Assembly: GCA_942159475.1 (NCBI GenBank)
Contig: OW804099.1
Coordinates: 9,935,954 to 9,999,953 of the forward strand
Direction of reading: 5' to 3'
Origin: Sthenelais limicola
Taxonomy: Eukaryota; Annelida; Polychaeta; Phyllodocida; Sigalionidae
Length of the DNA: 64,000 nt
Of the stretch, positions 42,656 through 54,861 are shown piece after piece (within the stretch, counting starts at the first letter, position 1; every line of letters begins with the position of its first letter). The notes below the pieces were generated by a model. It saw only the letters and a list, made by a program, of their open reading frames with translations, did no database searches and was not told where the DNA came from. The translations under genes and the position numbers were made by a program.

Positions 42656-45600
42656 ATTTGTATTTAAATATTTGTTTTCAGCCACTTACATGTTTTATTA
42701 TGCAGATTTCTGAGTATGGGCCTATTGACTAGATGTTTTCACAGCTTACATTTGGCATCAACATTTCCCCAATCATTATATGTAAATTTGTTATAGGTTT
42801 TACTAGAAACAGGTTTTATTGTCATGGTCGGCTGAACATAGTTGCAAGATACAAATTGTAAGCTAAGAAGACTGACTGCAGTAGTATAGCAGCTTAGCCA
42901 ATTGCTCCATAATCACAGCATTAGCGGAGTGAGTTTATATGGGATGGGTTGTATTGTTATAAAAACAATGAGAACCAATGCTTAGAATTACTGCAAGTGT
43001 AGTGTACTGTGTGGTGATGTTAGACTTGGGATAAAGAAATCTGTTGTAAAGTAATGTCTCTCAATAAAGACATCCAGGGAGAGAGAGGAAAGAGAGGCAG
43101 GGGAGAGAGGGAGAGAGAGGCCTAGAAGTCTTTGTAACAGGAAGAAGAAAACGTTAATTTTACGTTTTTTGTGTAAAAATAAGGTTGTATTTTTCATGAA
43201 CTTGATAAAATATTATGATGAAATTAAAAATTAAAAAATCCTTTATGTTTATCAAGGTTTGTGTTAATCTAAATAGTTTTCTCTATGAGCATATATGTTC
43301 ATTTCAAATTGTTTCTCTCTCTCTATACGCCAATACGCCATGGACCTGAGACCATACTGTTTAACCAATAATAAACCCAACAAGCACAGTATATCTTATC
43401 ATCAAAACTGTATATTATAACGAGTTAAACAACTACTGTATACATGTAACCCATGATAATTACTAGTCAGTAAATATACCTGCACTGAAAATATAGCAGA
43501 GATCCATCTTCAGTCAATGACTGCAAGCGGAATTATCCTCTATTTGAATTTACCTGTAACAACGACTGAAGGGCAAGAAAACCTCCCTTCTGCCGGAGAT
43601 TCCCTTTCACCACAGTCGATGACTGAATAAAAGTTTTTCAAATTCAAATTCAACACCTTTTACCAAGCTAATATCAATCCTAGGCTAGCACATTACCTCC
43701 TTCTAGTTATGTTAATTATGGCGGAAAATAACCCTATATATACGCTATGCGTATGAAGCTTAATTTCTTATCTGTAAGAATACAAGAATACCACTGACAG
43801 TTCTGACTGATTAAGAGAACTATCATATTTTTCTTAATCAACTAGAAACCATATTGATACATAATATCTATAAATGTTGCGCAATATACACATTCATTTC
43901 ATTCTATATTGTTTTAACACTTGCTGTATAACATGAATCATTTTACGCAAAATTGACCCAAGATAATAACCCAAGTCCTATGCTAGTTTTCTGTGCTCTT
44001 TCTCATTTTATTTCTCCTCCCGCCCCCTTTTTCTCTCTTCCTGTCTCTTTCTTCCTCCCTCCTCTATCCCCTTCTCCATTCTTCGTGTCACATCTCCTTT
44101 CCACACCTCCTTCATTTTCTTTCTCACATCCCCGTTCTCTCACTCTCCCTTTTTCTCACTCTTACTTTCTCTCTGTCCATTAATTAAAATAAATTATTTC
44201 TATTACAGATTAATGTGGGATGGCAAGATTTTTAACATTTTCAATTCAACATTTTATTTCGACTGAGCATAGATGCCACTCACCTACTTTTACAAAGTTG
44301 GCAATGTCAAGCCCCCACCCAACCCTTGGCTTTGCATCATAATTCAGAAATCAGAGATCATTTACAGAGGCAAAGGATAAGTAAATAAGGGAAAAAGTAG
44401 TTTATTTTGTAGCAGAGAAATAGTAGTTCAAACCTAAGACCAATCATGATGAAGGTACTGACAATTGTGTCCCCCCGATGAAGAGTCTAAAGTATTGTCA
44501 ATGCAGCCATTTTTGCCATTAACGTCTACATTGTCATAAACCTATGTGAGAAATAAGAGACTAGAACCATGAACTAATAACACAATATTATATAATTGTC
44601 TAGTTTCATCAAGATATGTGGGTACTTGAAACGGCGGCACAATTCCTAGCCATTCCTAACCAGTATTTCATGCTAATGAGAAATTTAGAAAATAATTAGC
44701 GTGGTATTAGACTTATACCTGCCTCACTCAATGCTAGATGCATACCAAAAATTAATGTAAGCAAAGACTTAGAGAATTTATTTGTATTAACAATAATAAT
44801 ACAATATTGAGAGCTTTCATATTCGATATGTATAGAGATGAAACCATATTTAGCAATGACATAATTATATAGTTATCAGGTCGATTCTAGAAGTACATTT
44901 TTTATGTTTTTCACGTTTGTTGAATTTTTTTGATCATATAAACCTACAAATAGATAATAGATTCCTTGGGGTATGCTCCTTATTTCTACATACATCTTAA
45001 GGCTATATAAATATTTTTTCTAAAAATTTCTTGTTTTAAATCGTTGCTAGTACGCCATTTATACTTGACAGGCCTAAAATAATCCACCTTTCAGAGATAT
45101 GATATGATAATTGTACCTGAACGCACTGAATATGTATGCTTATCTGGCGACTATTTAAGTTTTTTTTTTACAAAATTCACTTTTACTACCCCGAAATATC
45201 TATATGACTGTCTTAATATATGAAACACCGAACTAATATACAATTGTATGGTTGTGTGCCAAGGGAAACGAACCTGCGACACAGATTCACTACAGTTGTA
45301 TAACTATTATTTCTACCAAAAGGATTATGAAGCTTAAACTTAGATTTCCCCCCACTGGAATATAGAGCCTTTGTCAACGTTTACCCATGTACTCTGATTA
45401 TTGATTATAAAATGTGTATCCTTAATTTTGTAATTAACCACACATTCTGAGAATGCACCGTCCGAGAATGTAAGCAAGGTGTGATATAACAAATTTACAA
45501 TTGATTCTTATCTTGGAAAAATGCAAAGGCTAGTGTGGTTACTCCCAATCCAAATTACGGACACAGCAATAGTTATGATAGGAAGTTCAATCATGTTCTT

Positions 45601-46335
45601 TATTATTCCCCCTTTTATTTATTTACTCCGCCCTAAGTGTTCAAATATAAATCATAATATATATTTAAAATGACTGTCATGTATCTCAGGAAGAAGGTGC
45701 AAAATGTAGTCTGTCTAATTGTTTAAAGATAAGACAATATTTTGATGAATTTGTAAAGCAAAACACAATAGATGATAAATCACGAAAATCACGACTTTGT
45801 GAGTCAAGATTTAATCAAATAATAAATGTTTATTGAGGAGAAGTTCAGCAATTGATTTTTGCTTGTACAGACATGTCATTATTTGGAAATAACAAATATG
45901 TCTCTGATATGACGATCTTAAACAGCAATCAAACAGCAACTTATTAAATGGAGAAACCTCAGAATGAAATCCAGTAGAAATATTAGTTCAAATGTTTGCC
46001 TGGTTTGCAAGAATCTAGGTAATGTCGTGGAGACTGGGTAGAGAGCTTCTTCAGGGCCTACTGTGTTCAAACTAGCTCAAAATATGCAACATTTGTAGGT
46101 ATTATAAATTGATGGTAAAAATAGTGTATTCAATATCAGAATATTGGGTATGAAATATTGCATATCATCTCGATGTAAAAATACTTGTATGCAATATTGG
46201 GTGGAGACACAATATTAACCAATACACCATTAATACTAAAACCAAGTGTTTAGCCTTCTAAAGAAAGAAGGTGATAGTCTAGAATTTACAAGAAGTTTGC
46301 ATTTAGTTGTACAGCATATTCTCATATGGGACACT
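42656..46335. other. Gene-poor AT-rich intergenic stretch
   Basis: No gene recognised. A GA-rich patch lies at 43075-43122 and a CT-rich patch at 44010-44175 (its open frames are low complexity). At about 43590-43640 there is an inverted copy of the dispersed repeat at 26961-27030. Confidence 0.45.
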
Positions 46336-46725
46336 GACATCCTGCATATGTGTGATCTCATCATGGACTCTGGGATCCTGCATATAAATATGCTATCACC
46401 CTGGACTGTGGGGTCCTGTATATATATGTGTGATTTCATCCTGGATTGTGGGGTCCAGGATGTATGCTCTCACCCTGGACTGTGGGGTCCTGTATATAGC
46501 TGTGATTTCATCCTGGACCGTGGAGTCCTGTATATATATGTGTGATTTCATCCTGGATTGTGGGGTCCTGCAGATATATGGTCTTATCCTGGACTGTGGG
46601 GTCCTGCATATATATGTGTGATTTCATCCTGGATTGTGGGGTCCTGTAGATATAATTATGGTCTTATCCTGGACTGTGGGGTCCTGCATATATATGCTCT
46701 CATCCTGGATGGTGGGGTCTCCTCC
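46336..46725. repeat. GTGGGGTCC tandem array, second block
   Basis: About nine irregular units of the same consensus as 42296-42655, ending with CATCCTGGATGGTGGGGTCT. Isolated units continue at 46925, 47175, 47655, 47868 and, inverted, at 47965-48035. Confidence 0.85.
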
Positions 46726-47208
46726 CCAAACTATAGAAAGGAGGAAATGGATTATTTGTTTGTGTTGATGAGAATTGGGGGGAATTTGTAGTCAAAGGAG
46801 TACTGATACTTTGTAATTTTGTATTTGAATGATACTTCATCACCCAAAAGAACATCAGTCAATTCCTAGTGTGGATATATATAATATGAATACTTTTTGG
46901 AATCCTAAATGAGCTCTCATCCTGCATTATGAGATCCTCCTAATGCACAGTGAAGGGGTAAATGACAGCTAGTGTCGGACTCAGATAGATTTTAGGGATT
47001 TTTATGAAGGAACTTAGCCTAAAGTTGGGACAGCACAGGTATATCTAGGCAAAATAGTTGGGAAACATAAGCCTGTCCTTAGTGAACTTTGAAGTTCTAC
47101 ATCGAGTTGCTTCAACCTATTGATTTTTTCCATAACCAAATAGTTGGGATTTTTCCATTCTGGCTCAATCCTGCAATGTGGGGTCCAGTGCAAGTTCACA
47201 CCCTGGAC
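46726..47208. other. Intergenic with two isolated GTGGGGTCC-type units
   Basis: No gene recognised. Units are at about 46918-46935 (diverged) and 47170-47190. Confidence 0.4.
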
Positions 47209-47505
47209 ATTTCAAAGTGATTTATTCGCAAGATGTCTTCCTTGGAATGTTATCATTTTTCGGGTGCTTAGCACTGCTAGCATATCTGAAGTTATCCTAC
47301 TTAAGGAGTATATTTAACTACTTTAGCAGACAGGAAATATTGCTAAGATCCTTTTCATACATAAAAAGAATATAGAAGTACTTATTAGATATAGCCTTAT
47401 ATTATGTACCATCATTGGAATCACCTAGATCACATCTTTTCAGATATGATATTTTAAAATCCATGTGTTGGTGACTTATGCCTCATTTTCCTGGGACACA
47501 TCACT
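47209..47505. mobile_element. MITE family 3, left end truncated
   Basis: TTTCAAAGTGATTTATTCGC and the following interior, with right end GTGACTTATGCCTCATTTTC, CTGGGACACATCACT. The left TIR is replaced by a GTGGGGTCC unit. Confidence 0.65.
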
Positions 47506-48642
47506 CATTGGATTTCCTGCAATAATGGGAGTTTTAGGGATTCGGAAGGCATTCTTTACAGCATGGACTAAGTTACAACTATGTAGCAGTCAAATACTTT
47601 CTTACAGTTGTCAGTTCCTAGCCTATATACACTGGGGTTCTTTATAAGTTTTTATCCTGGATTGTGGGGTCCTCCCTGGAAACAATGCAGGAGGGATGAT
47701 GCAGCTATAGACAAAGGGGAGAACACACAGATTGACCTTGCAAACCCACTCAACCATGACTGTCTCTACCAATCTGTATATACACAATAGGCTCATTATG
47801 TGATTAGTGGAGACATCTACAATCAGGCACCAGAACAATAATCTAGGTGTATATACATATAAGACCTTGTGGGGTCTTTGGAACAAAATCAAATTTAAGT
47901 TAAAATCTTCACATATTGGGCCATATACAGTACTATAAGACAACTAACCTTGTGGGGTCTTTGGAAAGACCCCACAGCGCGAGCAAGGATCCCACAACGT
48001 GAGTCTGATAGCTATGAAAGACCCCACAATCCAGGGTTAACAAATGTATATATATATATATATATATGTTTCAATATATATTGACTGCACTATATATTTA
48101 TATAAATCAGAGGTTGGCCAGATTGTCGCCACCTAGTGTTTGTTTCTATAACTACTACATTGTCTCACCTGGGTCGGTCACTTACCTGCTGGCGACCAAC
48201 CCCTCCACACCTTTCACAGCTACTTTTCGTGTGGGAAAAATTCTTTAATTCTTTAATAAATAGGGCGGTCACTTGAGAGCCGGCCATCAAGGCAATCCTC
48301 TGTTCTAGTTATTTTTCTCCACTCGCAATTTATATAGAATTTTTATTCACGACTTCATATATGATACATAAAAATCAGGAATAGGACGGAGAACCTCACA
48401 TAAGTGTTCTTCCTGGTGGCCCATTATGATGAAGGTGGTACACTGCCATTTTTAAATATAATCTTTTATCATACATTCGAATAGTAGATATGTGCGCAGT
48501 TGTTATACACAAAGACCATGTATGGAAATATATTAAAACCTATATTCGTTTTACATAATTTAAGAAATATTAAGTCAAATCAGTTTGATACAATGTACTG
48601 TAACAGAGGCTAATACAACCGACCTATTGCTCAATTAGGAAT
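47506..48642. other. Intergenic with TA run and scattered GTGGGGTC units
   Basis: Direct units at 47655 and 47868; units at 47952 (direct) and 47965-48035 (inverted, CCCACAATCCAGG). A TA run is at 48045-48067. No gene. Confidence 0.4.
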
Positions 48643-48655
48643 GGATATAAAAGAG
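48643..48655 (+). promoter_or_regulatory. Possible TATA-box promoter
   Basis: TATAAAAGAGG in AATGGATATAAAAGAGGTTT matches the TATA consensus. About 25-35 nt downstream is a GC-neutral, purine-rich start region. The next 580 nt end at a donor-like AAG|GTTAGT near 49252, which would make a 5' non-coding exon. No coding exon was found downstream, so support is limited. Confidence 0.3.
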
Positions 48656-48754
48656 GTTTGACAAGAGGCGAGCAGAAGCAGAGTAGCATGCGCTCCTTCC
48701 TACAGCAAATGAGCAACTCTTGTGCCTAGCATCTCAGCATTTCATAACAGCAGC

Positions 48755-49070
48755 TTCAGAGAAACAGTCAGTTTGATCCACATTGTCAACAATTCCTAAA
48801 CCAGGATATTTTAGATTCTTGCAGTGTCTAAACCTCAGACTTTCAGAGAAACAGTCATTTGTGAACAATTCCTAGACTAGGACATTTTAGATTGTCACAG
48901 TGTCTAAACCTCAGACTTTCAGAGAAACAGTCATTTGTGAACAATTCCTAGACTAGGACATTTTAGATTGATACAGTGTCTAAACCTCAGACTTTCAGAG
49001 AAACACAGTTATCTGATCCACTTTGTGAACAGTTCCTAGACCAGGACATGTTAGATTGATACAGTGTTCA
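48755..49070. repeat. ~85-bp tandem repeat, 3-4 units
   Basis: The units contain CTCAGACTTTCAGAGAAACA, GTCATTTGTGAACAATTCCT and AGACTAGGACATTTTAGATT. Two central units are nearly identical and the outer ones diverged. It lies just downstream of the TATA-like site, within any transcript made from it. Confidence 0.8.
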
Positions 49071-49292
49071 ATATCTTAAGACTCTGAAGGTGATAATCCT
49101 GTGATACCAATATTGCAGTTTAAGTGACATCATCTTGATCCTCCCAAGCTCACTTCAAAAGTATTATTAGCAGTGATTAATTTCCCTTCAGCTTCGCATC
49201 ATTTGGAAGAACAGACAGTTAATGGTCAACTTTGCGGGAATTCTGACAAGAAGGTTAGTAGTTCTTTGTCACGTTTTGGCGAATTTCAATTT

Positions 49293-49430
49293 TGTGATGA
49301 TATGTTTTAGGAAAATGAATCACAAATCACAAAATTGTTTTTTTAAATGATTTTCTCACAAACTTTCTTTGTAGCAGTATTTTCATTTTCGGATATATAG
49401 CGTCTTAGGGCGTATGCATACAGGTAGTAG
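49293..49430. mobile_element. MITE family 3 left-half fragment
   Basis: TGTGATGATATGTTTTAGGA, AAATGAATCACAAATCACAA and the interior up to a TATGCATACAGG word. Confidence 0.55.
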
Positions 49431-49460
49431 GTTCCAAGAGATTGTGCCACATTGAACCAC

Positions 49461-50095
49461 AATGATGTCTTTCAGGAAAATGAGCCATAAGTCGCAAAAA
49501 TAGATTTTGAGATATAATTATATATTTAAAGGTGAGACCAAGCCGTCCCAATGAAAGAGTATTTCTAGATTTTTAGTTTGATATTTTTATTTTTGAAAAA
49601 AAAAAAAAAGATTTGCATTATTTCTGGCGGGTAATAACCAGTAAAGGTACTAAATATACTCCATATGAGGACATTTAAAACGAAAGGATATATACTACAT
49701 ACTGTAAGAAAGCTAACTTACTTAGCTACCTTAATCAGTTCTGAGACTTAATTAGCTATCTTAATTGGCTCAGAGATAATGGCTCTAATTTTAATTGGTT
49801 TAGAGATAATGGCTCTAATTTCCATTAATTAAACATGATTCTATATCTGTGACAAGTCGTCATGACAAAACACAACGAGAAGTACTGACCTTAGGGTGAT
49901 TAATTAATTAATTAATTAACACACTCATTTATACACCAAGAGTCTTTGTTACAATAAATTGTCCTGAAATTTGCTACATTGATCAATGTAGCTATAGGTG
50001 ATAAACTCTCCAAGAATCAGAACATTCCAAGAAAGTGATTTGTAACACTTTGAAAAGTACCATTTTTGCGAGTTATCTCCCTTAAATGCATCACA
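49461..50095. mobile_element. MITE family 3, interrupted copy
   Basis: Left end GATGTCTTTCAGGAAAATGA, right end GCGAGTTATCTCCCTTAAAT, GCATCACA. It is about 220 bp longer than other copies. The extra segment (about 49710-49930) has an internal duplication of TTGGTTTAGAGATAATGGCT and a TTAA run, so another insertion lies inside. Confidence 0.6.
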
Positions 50096-50389
50096 ATTCA
50101 TGTGGGTATAAGCACTATTATTTAATAGATCAATCGATTAATGTCCATTTTAAAATCAACCAATTTAGTGAGTGCAAGAGAAACGGGTCTAAGTATTGTA
50201 TGTTCTAAGAAATAGCTACTTGTAATCCCAGTGTAGTTACTGGAAACTACCTGTAATGAAATCCCTCTCATCTTTTATTCTTTCCCGTAATTCAAAGTTG
50301 GTCTTGATCAGACACTTTTATAAGTAGCAACTTTCATGACGTAGGAAGGGTGAGTGAGATTGGTTGCTTTACGCCCTTATCAACACATT

Positions 50390-50761
50390 TGTGATCCGTT
50401 TCAGGAAAATGAGTCATAAGTTGCAAAATATGGAATTTAAGATATCACCATGATTTGAAAAGATGAGATCAAGCTGATTCCAATGATAGTAAACACTAGG
50501 ACACCTAATAACTATGTCTATATTTTAAGTTTGCAATGTTTCTTGATGGGTAATTTCCAGTAACAAAATATACTCCATACCAAGGCCTTCAAAACGCAAG
50601 GATATATTTAATACAATGAGCTGAAACTTGTTACATGGATTCATATGACTATACGTGATGAATCCCCTAAGGCTCAGAACATTTTAATGAAGATATCTTG
50701 CGAAAAAAAATACTTTGAAAAATGTTGCGACTTATGACTCATTTTCCTGAAACAGATCACA
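50390..50761. mobile_element. MITE family 3, near-complete copy
   Basis: TGTGATCCGTTTCAGGAAAA, TGAGTCATAAGTTGCAAAAT at the left; TTGCGACTTATGACTCATTT, TCCTGAAACAGATCACA at the right. Confidence 0.85.
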
Positions 50762-50804
50762 TTTAAGATGGTTATATCAAGGGCGGGAGGGCTGAGAGGG
50801 AGGC

Positions 50805-52290
50805 AGTTTATGATCATATACCCAGGAAATAGAGAAAGAGAAGAAGGGAGAGAGAGACAGAGAAAAAGAGACAGAAAGGCACTTTATGGTCATACCCAGG
50901 AAATAGAGATAGAGAAGTAGGGAGAGAGACAGAGAAAAAGTGATAGACACTTCATGGTCTTACCCAGAAAATAGAGATAGAGAGGAAGGAAGAAAGAGAC
51001 AGAGACAGAGAGACAGAAAGGCACGTTATGGTCATACCCAGAAAATAGAGATAGAGAAGAAGGGAGAGAGACAGAGAAAAAGAGACAGAAAGGCAGTTTA
51101 TGATCATACCCAGGAAATAGAGATAGAGAAGAAGGAAGAAAGAGACAGAGACAGAGAGACAGAAAGGCACTTTATGGTCTTACCCAGGAAATAGAGATAG
51201 AGAAGAAGGGAGAGAGAGACAGAGAAAAAGAGACAGAAAGGCACTTTATGGTCATACCCAGAAAATAGAGATAGAGAAGAAGGGAGAGAGACAGAGAAAA
51301 AGAGACAGAAAGGCAGTTTATGATCATACCCAGGAAATAGAGATAGAGAAGAAGGAAGAAAGAGACAGAGACAGAGAGACAGAAAGGCACTTTATGGTCA
51401 TACCCAGGAAATAGAGATAGAGAAGTAGGGAGAGAGACAGAGAAAAAGTGACAGAAAGGCACTTCATGGTCTTACCCAGGAAATAGAGAAAGAGAAGAAG
51501 GGAGAGAGAGACAGAGAAAAAGAGACAAAAAGCACTTTATGGTCATACCCAAGAAATAGAGATAGAGAAGAAGGGAGAGAGACAGAGACAGAGAGACAGA
51601 AAGGCACTTTATGGTCTTACCCAGAAAATAGAGATAGAGAAGTAGGGAGAGAGACAGAGACAGAGAGACAGAAAGGCACTTTATGGTCATACCCAGGAAA
51701 TAGAGATAGAGAAGAAGGGAGAGAGAGACAGAGAAAAAGAGACAGAAAGGCACTTTATGGTCATACCCAGGAAATAGAGATAGAGAAGAAGGGAGAGAGA
51801 GACAGAGAAAAAGAGACAGAAAGGCACGTTATGGTCATACCCAGAAAATAGAGATAGAGAAGAAGGGGGAGAGACAGAGAAAAAGAGACAGAAAGGCAGT
51901 GTATGATCTTACCCAGGAAATAGAGATAGAGAAGAAGGAAGAGAGAGACAGAGATAGAGAGACAGAAAGGCACTTTATGGTCTTACCCAGGAAATAGGGA
52001 TAGAGAAGAAGGGGGAGAGAGACAGAGAAAAAGAGACAGAAAGGCACTTCATGGTCATACCCAAGAAATAGAGATAGAGAAGAAGGGAGAGAGAGACAGA
52101 AAAAAAGAGACAGAAAGGCAGTTTATGGTCATACCCAGGAAATAGAGATAGAGAAGAAGGAAGAGAGACAGAGAAAAAGAGACAGAAAGGCACTTTATGA
52201 TCATACCCAGGAAATAGAGATAGAGAAGAAGTGAGAGAGACAGAGACAGAGACAGAGAGACGGAGAGGCAGTTCATGATCATACCCAGGC
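50805..52290. repeat. GA-rich minisatellite, 70-75-bp units, ~20 copies
   Basis: The unit contains CATACCCAGGAAATAGAGAT, AGAGAAGAAGGGAGAGAGAC, AGAGAAAAAGAGACAGAAAG and GCACTTTATGGT. Strong strand asymmetry (purines on plus). Minus-strand frames reading LLLYLYFLGM repeats are by-products of the array. Confidence 0.95.
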
Positions 52291-52424
52291 TAATAATGTC
52301 TGTGGTTTCACTAAATACCACATTCTTTGGTTAGGCATGTTTAATGTGGCCCGCCATTGAGGCCAAAAAGGGATGAAATGGGAATGTTTGTTAAGTATAA
52401 CAGTTTGGTAGTGCTATATTAGTA

Positions 52425-52658
52425 TATGGGTCAGATTGTCACAAAATGTGCAGCTGTACACATTTAGTAAATTATGCTAAATTAGGCTGCAATTTGGTCA
52501 ATACAAGGTAAATTCGAGTATATTCGGCATTGCATTGATACCAGCAATCTGTTTGTTAATGTTGAACTGTATTTTGAACTTTATTTTCGTATAAAGTTTG
52601 GGTTTTTTGAGAGGATTGGCGAGGTTGAATTGTACATTTTCTGACAATCTGACCCATT
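52425..52658 (+). mobile_element. MITE family 1 copy
   Basis: TATGGGTCAGATTGTCACAA, AATGTGCAGCTGTACACATT at the left; GAATTGTACATTTTCTGACA, ATCTGACCCAT at the right. Confidence 0.8.
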
Positions 52659-52911
52659 ATATGCATAAACTACAATAGATTCATTATTACTGAAACTCCT
52701 GGATGAAGTTATAAAATAACGGCTCTTTTTCCACGTCCAGATTTCACAATGGATAGTTATATTTCTGTATTTAGGTTAATGACAATGGAAATGATAATAT
52801 TGAAATGCCAACTGACAGTAAGTGCTCTTTAAAACACCATGGTTTGCTAAATACAATGCAATAGTTTGGCATCCTCTTTTTGTGACATACAGGTATGTTT
52901 CTATAAGAGTC

Positions 52912-53144
52912 AGATTTCCAAAAAATGTACAATTGGCAGCTTTACACATTTAGGAAATTAGGCTAAATTAGGCTGATAAATGATGAATACTGGGTATATC
53001 TGAGTATATTTGGTATCGCATTGATCTAAATTATCAGTTCTGTTATGTTAAACTGCATTTTGAAGCTCATTTTTGTCTTAAATGTGGACTATTTGAGAGA
53101 ATTGGTGAAGGTGAATTGTACATTTTCTGAAGATCTGACCCATA
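52912..53144 (+). mobile_element. MITE family 1 copy
   Basis: TATAAGAGTCAGATTTCCAA, AAAATGTACAATTGGCAGCT at the left; GAATTGTACATTTTCTGAAG, ATCTGACCCATA at the right; TA-flanked. Confidence 0.8.
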
Positions 53145-54201
53145 AGTTGATCATTACCAACTAACTATACAGGTGGGACAGTTGACATTTAAATAGTATA
53201 TTTACAATATAAAAACTGATTCTTGGTGAACTTGAGCAACTCACGTCAAAGAGCTGACGTATGAGATTTAATTAAGTCTGGTGACGTCTGTTAAAGAGAA
53301 TCGGGCTGGCATTCATAAAAGGTTGGTGCCATTGGCTAAAACCGATTTAGCATTATTATATAAATGCATAAATTTAGCATTCTCGTGCCAGCCTGGCATG
53401 AGAATGATCTGGCACGAGAATTTTGTCACACAAATTTTTAACTTATTTTTTATAAGCATAGTTAATTAATTAGTTATAGTTGCTAAATAGTGTGCAGGTA
53501 TTGCTCCCTCTTTCCCCGCTCTATCTATCCCTCTCTATCCATCACTGTCTGTCCCAGCTCTCGCTCCTCTCTCAGGTCGTAATAAATTTGATTCTTTTTG
53601 GAAATTGATATTCCACATTTCTCCTCCATTCATTAGGTTATAGTTGCTAAAATAATGTGTAGGGTAAATTGCCCCAACCCTCTTCTATTCCAGACTTCTA
53701 TCCATCTCCCTCTCCCCTCTATATCTATCTCTTTCTCCCCCTTTCCCCACTGTTAATGTCCGAGTTTATTTTTAATGATATTTGAGTCAATGTACCTGTA
53801 TTTTTTTATGTGTGTTACTTATTTACTTATTTAACTTGGTCAATCGTTCAAGAGTTGGTAGGGAGGGGGTCTGACCCCTGGGTGGAGAGAGCTGATGCAA
53901 TGGTGCTGGATGATGAAATCCCCCAGCGACATTGCATGTGAGCTACTCCGCCATTAACCTGGTGGCTGATGCAATGGGCAGTGCTCTCTCAGCAACATGG
54001 GTGGCTGACGAAATGCCCACTGAACATTGCAGTATGCCTAGAAAGGTTGATGAAATACATCCCAAATCTGTTGCAATGCTTAGAGTATATAAGGGTCCCC
54101 AGTCTCCTGAAGAGCTGTACTACCATATGCTGTATACTGAAGAACTGACTGGAAGCCCTGCCACCTCGAACACTGACTATGCTATGACTTGCTATACATG
54201 A
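53145..54201. other. Intergenic; unrecognised 89-codon frame at 53932-54201
   Basis: The plus-strand frame at 53932-54201 has no family motif; its DNA contains imperfect repeats of GGTGGCTGATGCAATGG. Pyrimidine-rich stretches at 53500-53580 and 53690-53750 resemble 60990-61045. No supported gene. Confidence 0.35.
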
Positions 54202-54330
54202 ATTTTTTTTTTGAACATAATTTTATTCAGGCTTTAATTACAATATTTAACACGCTCACCCCAGGGGTGATTTTCGTAGCGCCCTGCTACTCTTTTCTTT
54301 GTACATCGAGGTAAATTCATTTCATGTTTA
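54202..54330 (-). mobile_element. Retroposon-like 3' end with poly(A)
   Basis: On the minus strand an AATAAA (54222-54227) is followed 10 nt later by ten A (54203-54212), as in a reverse-transcribed mRNA. It may be an independent retrocopy or the distal 3' end of the LINE at 54845-58770, whose coding region stops 650 bp upstream. Confidence 0.4.
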
Positions 54331-54844
54331 TACAGAATCCATAATCTTTTACTATCATACCTTAGTGTATTGAGGTTTCAATTGTTAAGCCAAATTACGA
54401 TCACATTATAAAGAGAACATGAACAAGAAACAAACGAAAAGAAAAGAAAAGAAAAGAAAAGATGAGAGAAGATGAGGTGAATGAGATTATGATATTCGAA
54501 ATAATGATGTGAAAAGTGATTGTACCTGTCTGTTTATATTTACAATACTCAGTCGTCGAGGTGAGACGGGTGAGTTCAACTCTAACTTTATGGTAATCTT
54601 ACCGGAAGAAAGTGAGGATATACATATCGAAATGTCTTACAATAGTACGAGCTTTTATATCCATCTACTTGTGATACCTAATATATGAGTGTTATATTAC
54701 AAATGAAGAGGTCTGGAGGGGGGGGGGAGACAGATATAGATCATGTCATATCGAGCACATAGAGAGAGAGAGGGGGGGGGGGAGTGACAGAGATGAAAGC
54801 AATTCATTCTTTAATATAACATCCCACGTATATATAGTATGTAC
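54331..54844. other. Low-complexity flank
   Basis: An AAAAG microsatellite (54437-54461) and two G-rich runs (54715-54728 and 54759-54783). No gene. Confidence 0.5.
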
Positions 54845-54861
54845 ATTCACAGTTTTCATTT

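Noticed and set aside
43953..44187. Ser/Leu/Pro/Phe-rich frames
   Set aside because: CT-rich low-complexity DNA; both overlapping frames look alike and no domain is present.
50940..52321. Many minus-strand hydrophobic frames with LLLYLYFLGM repeats
   Set aside because: Translation of the GA-rich minisatellite; frames change from unit to unit with indels.
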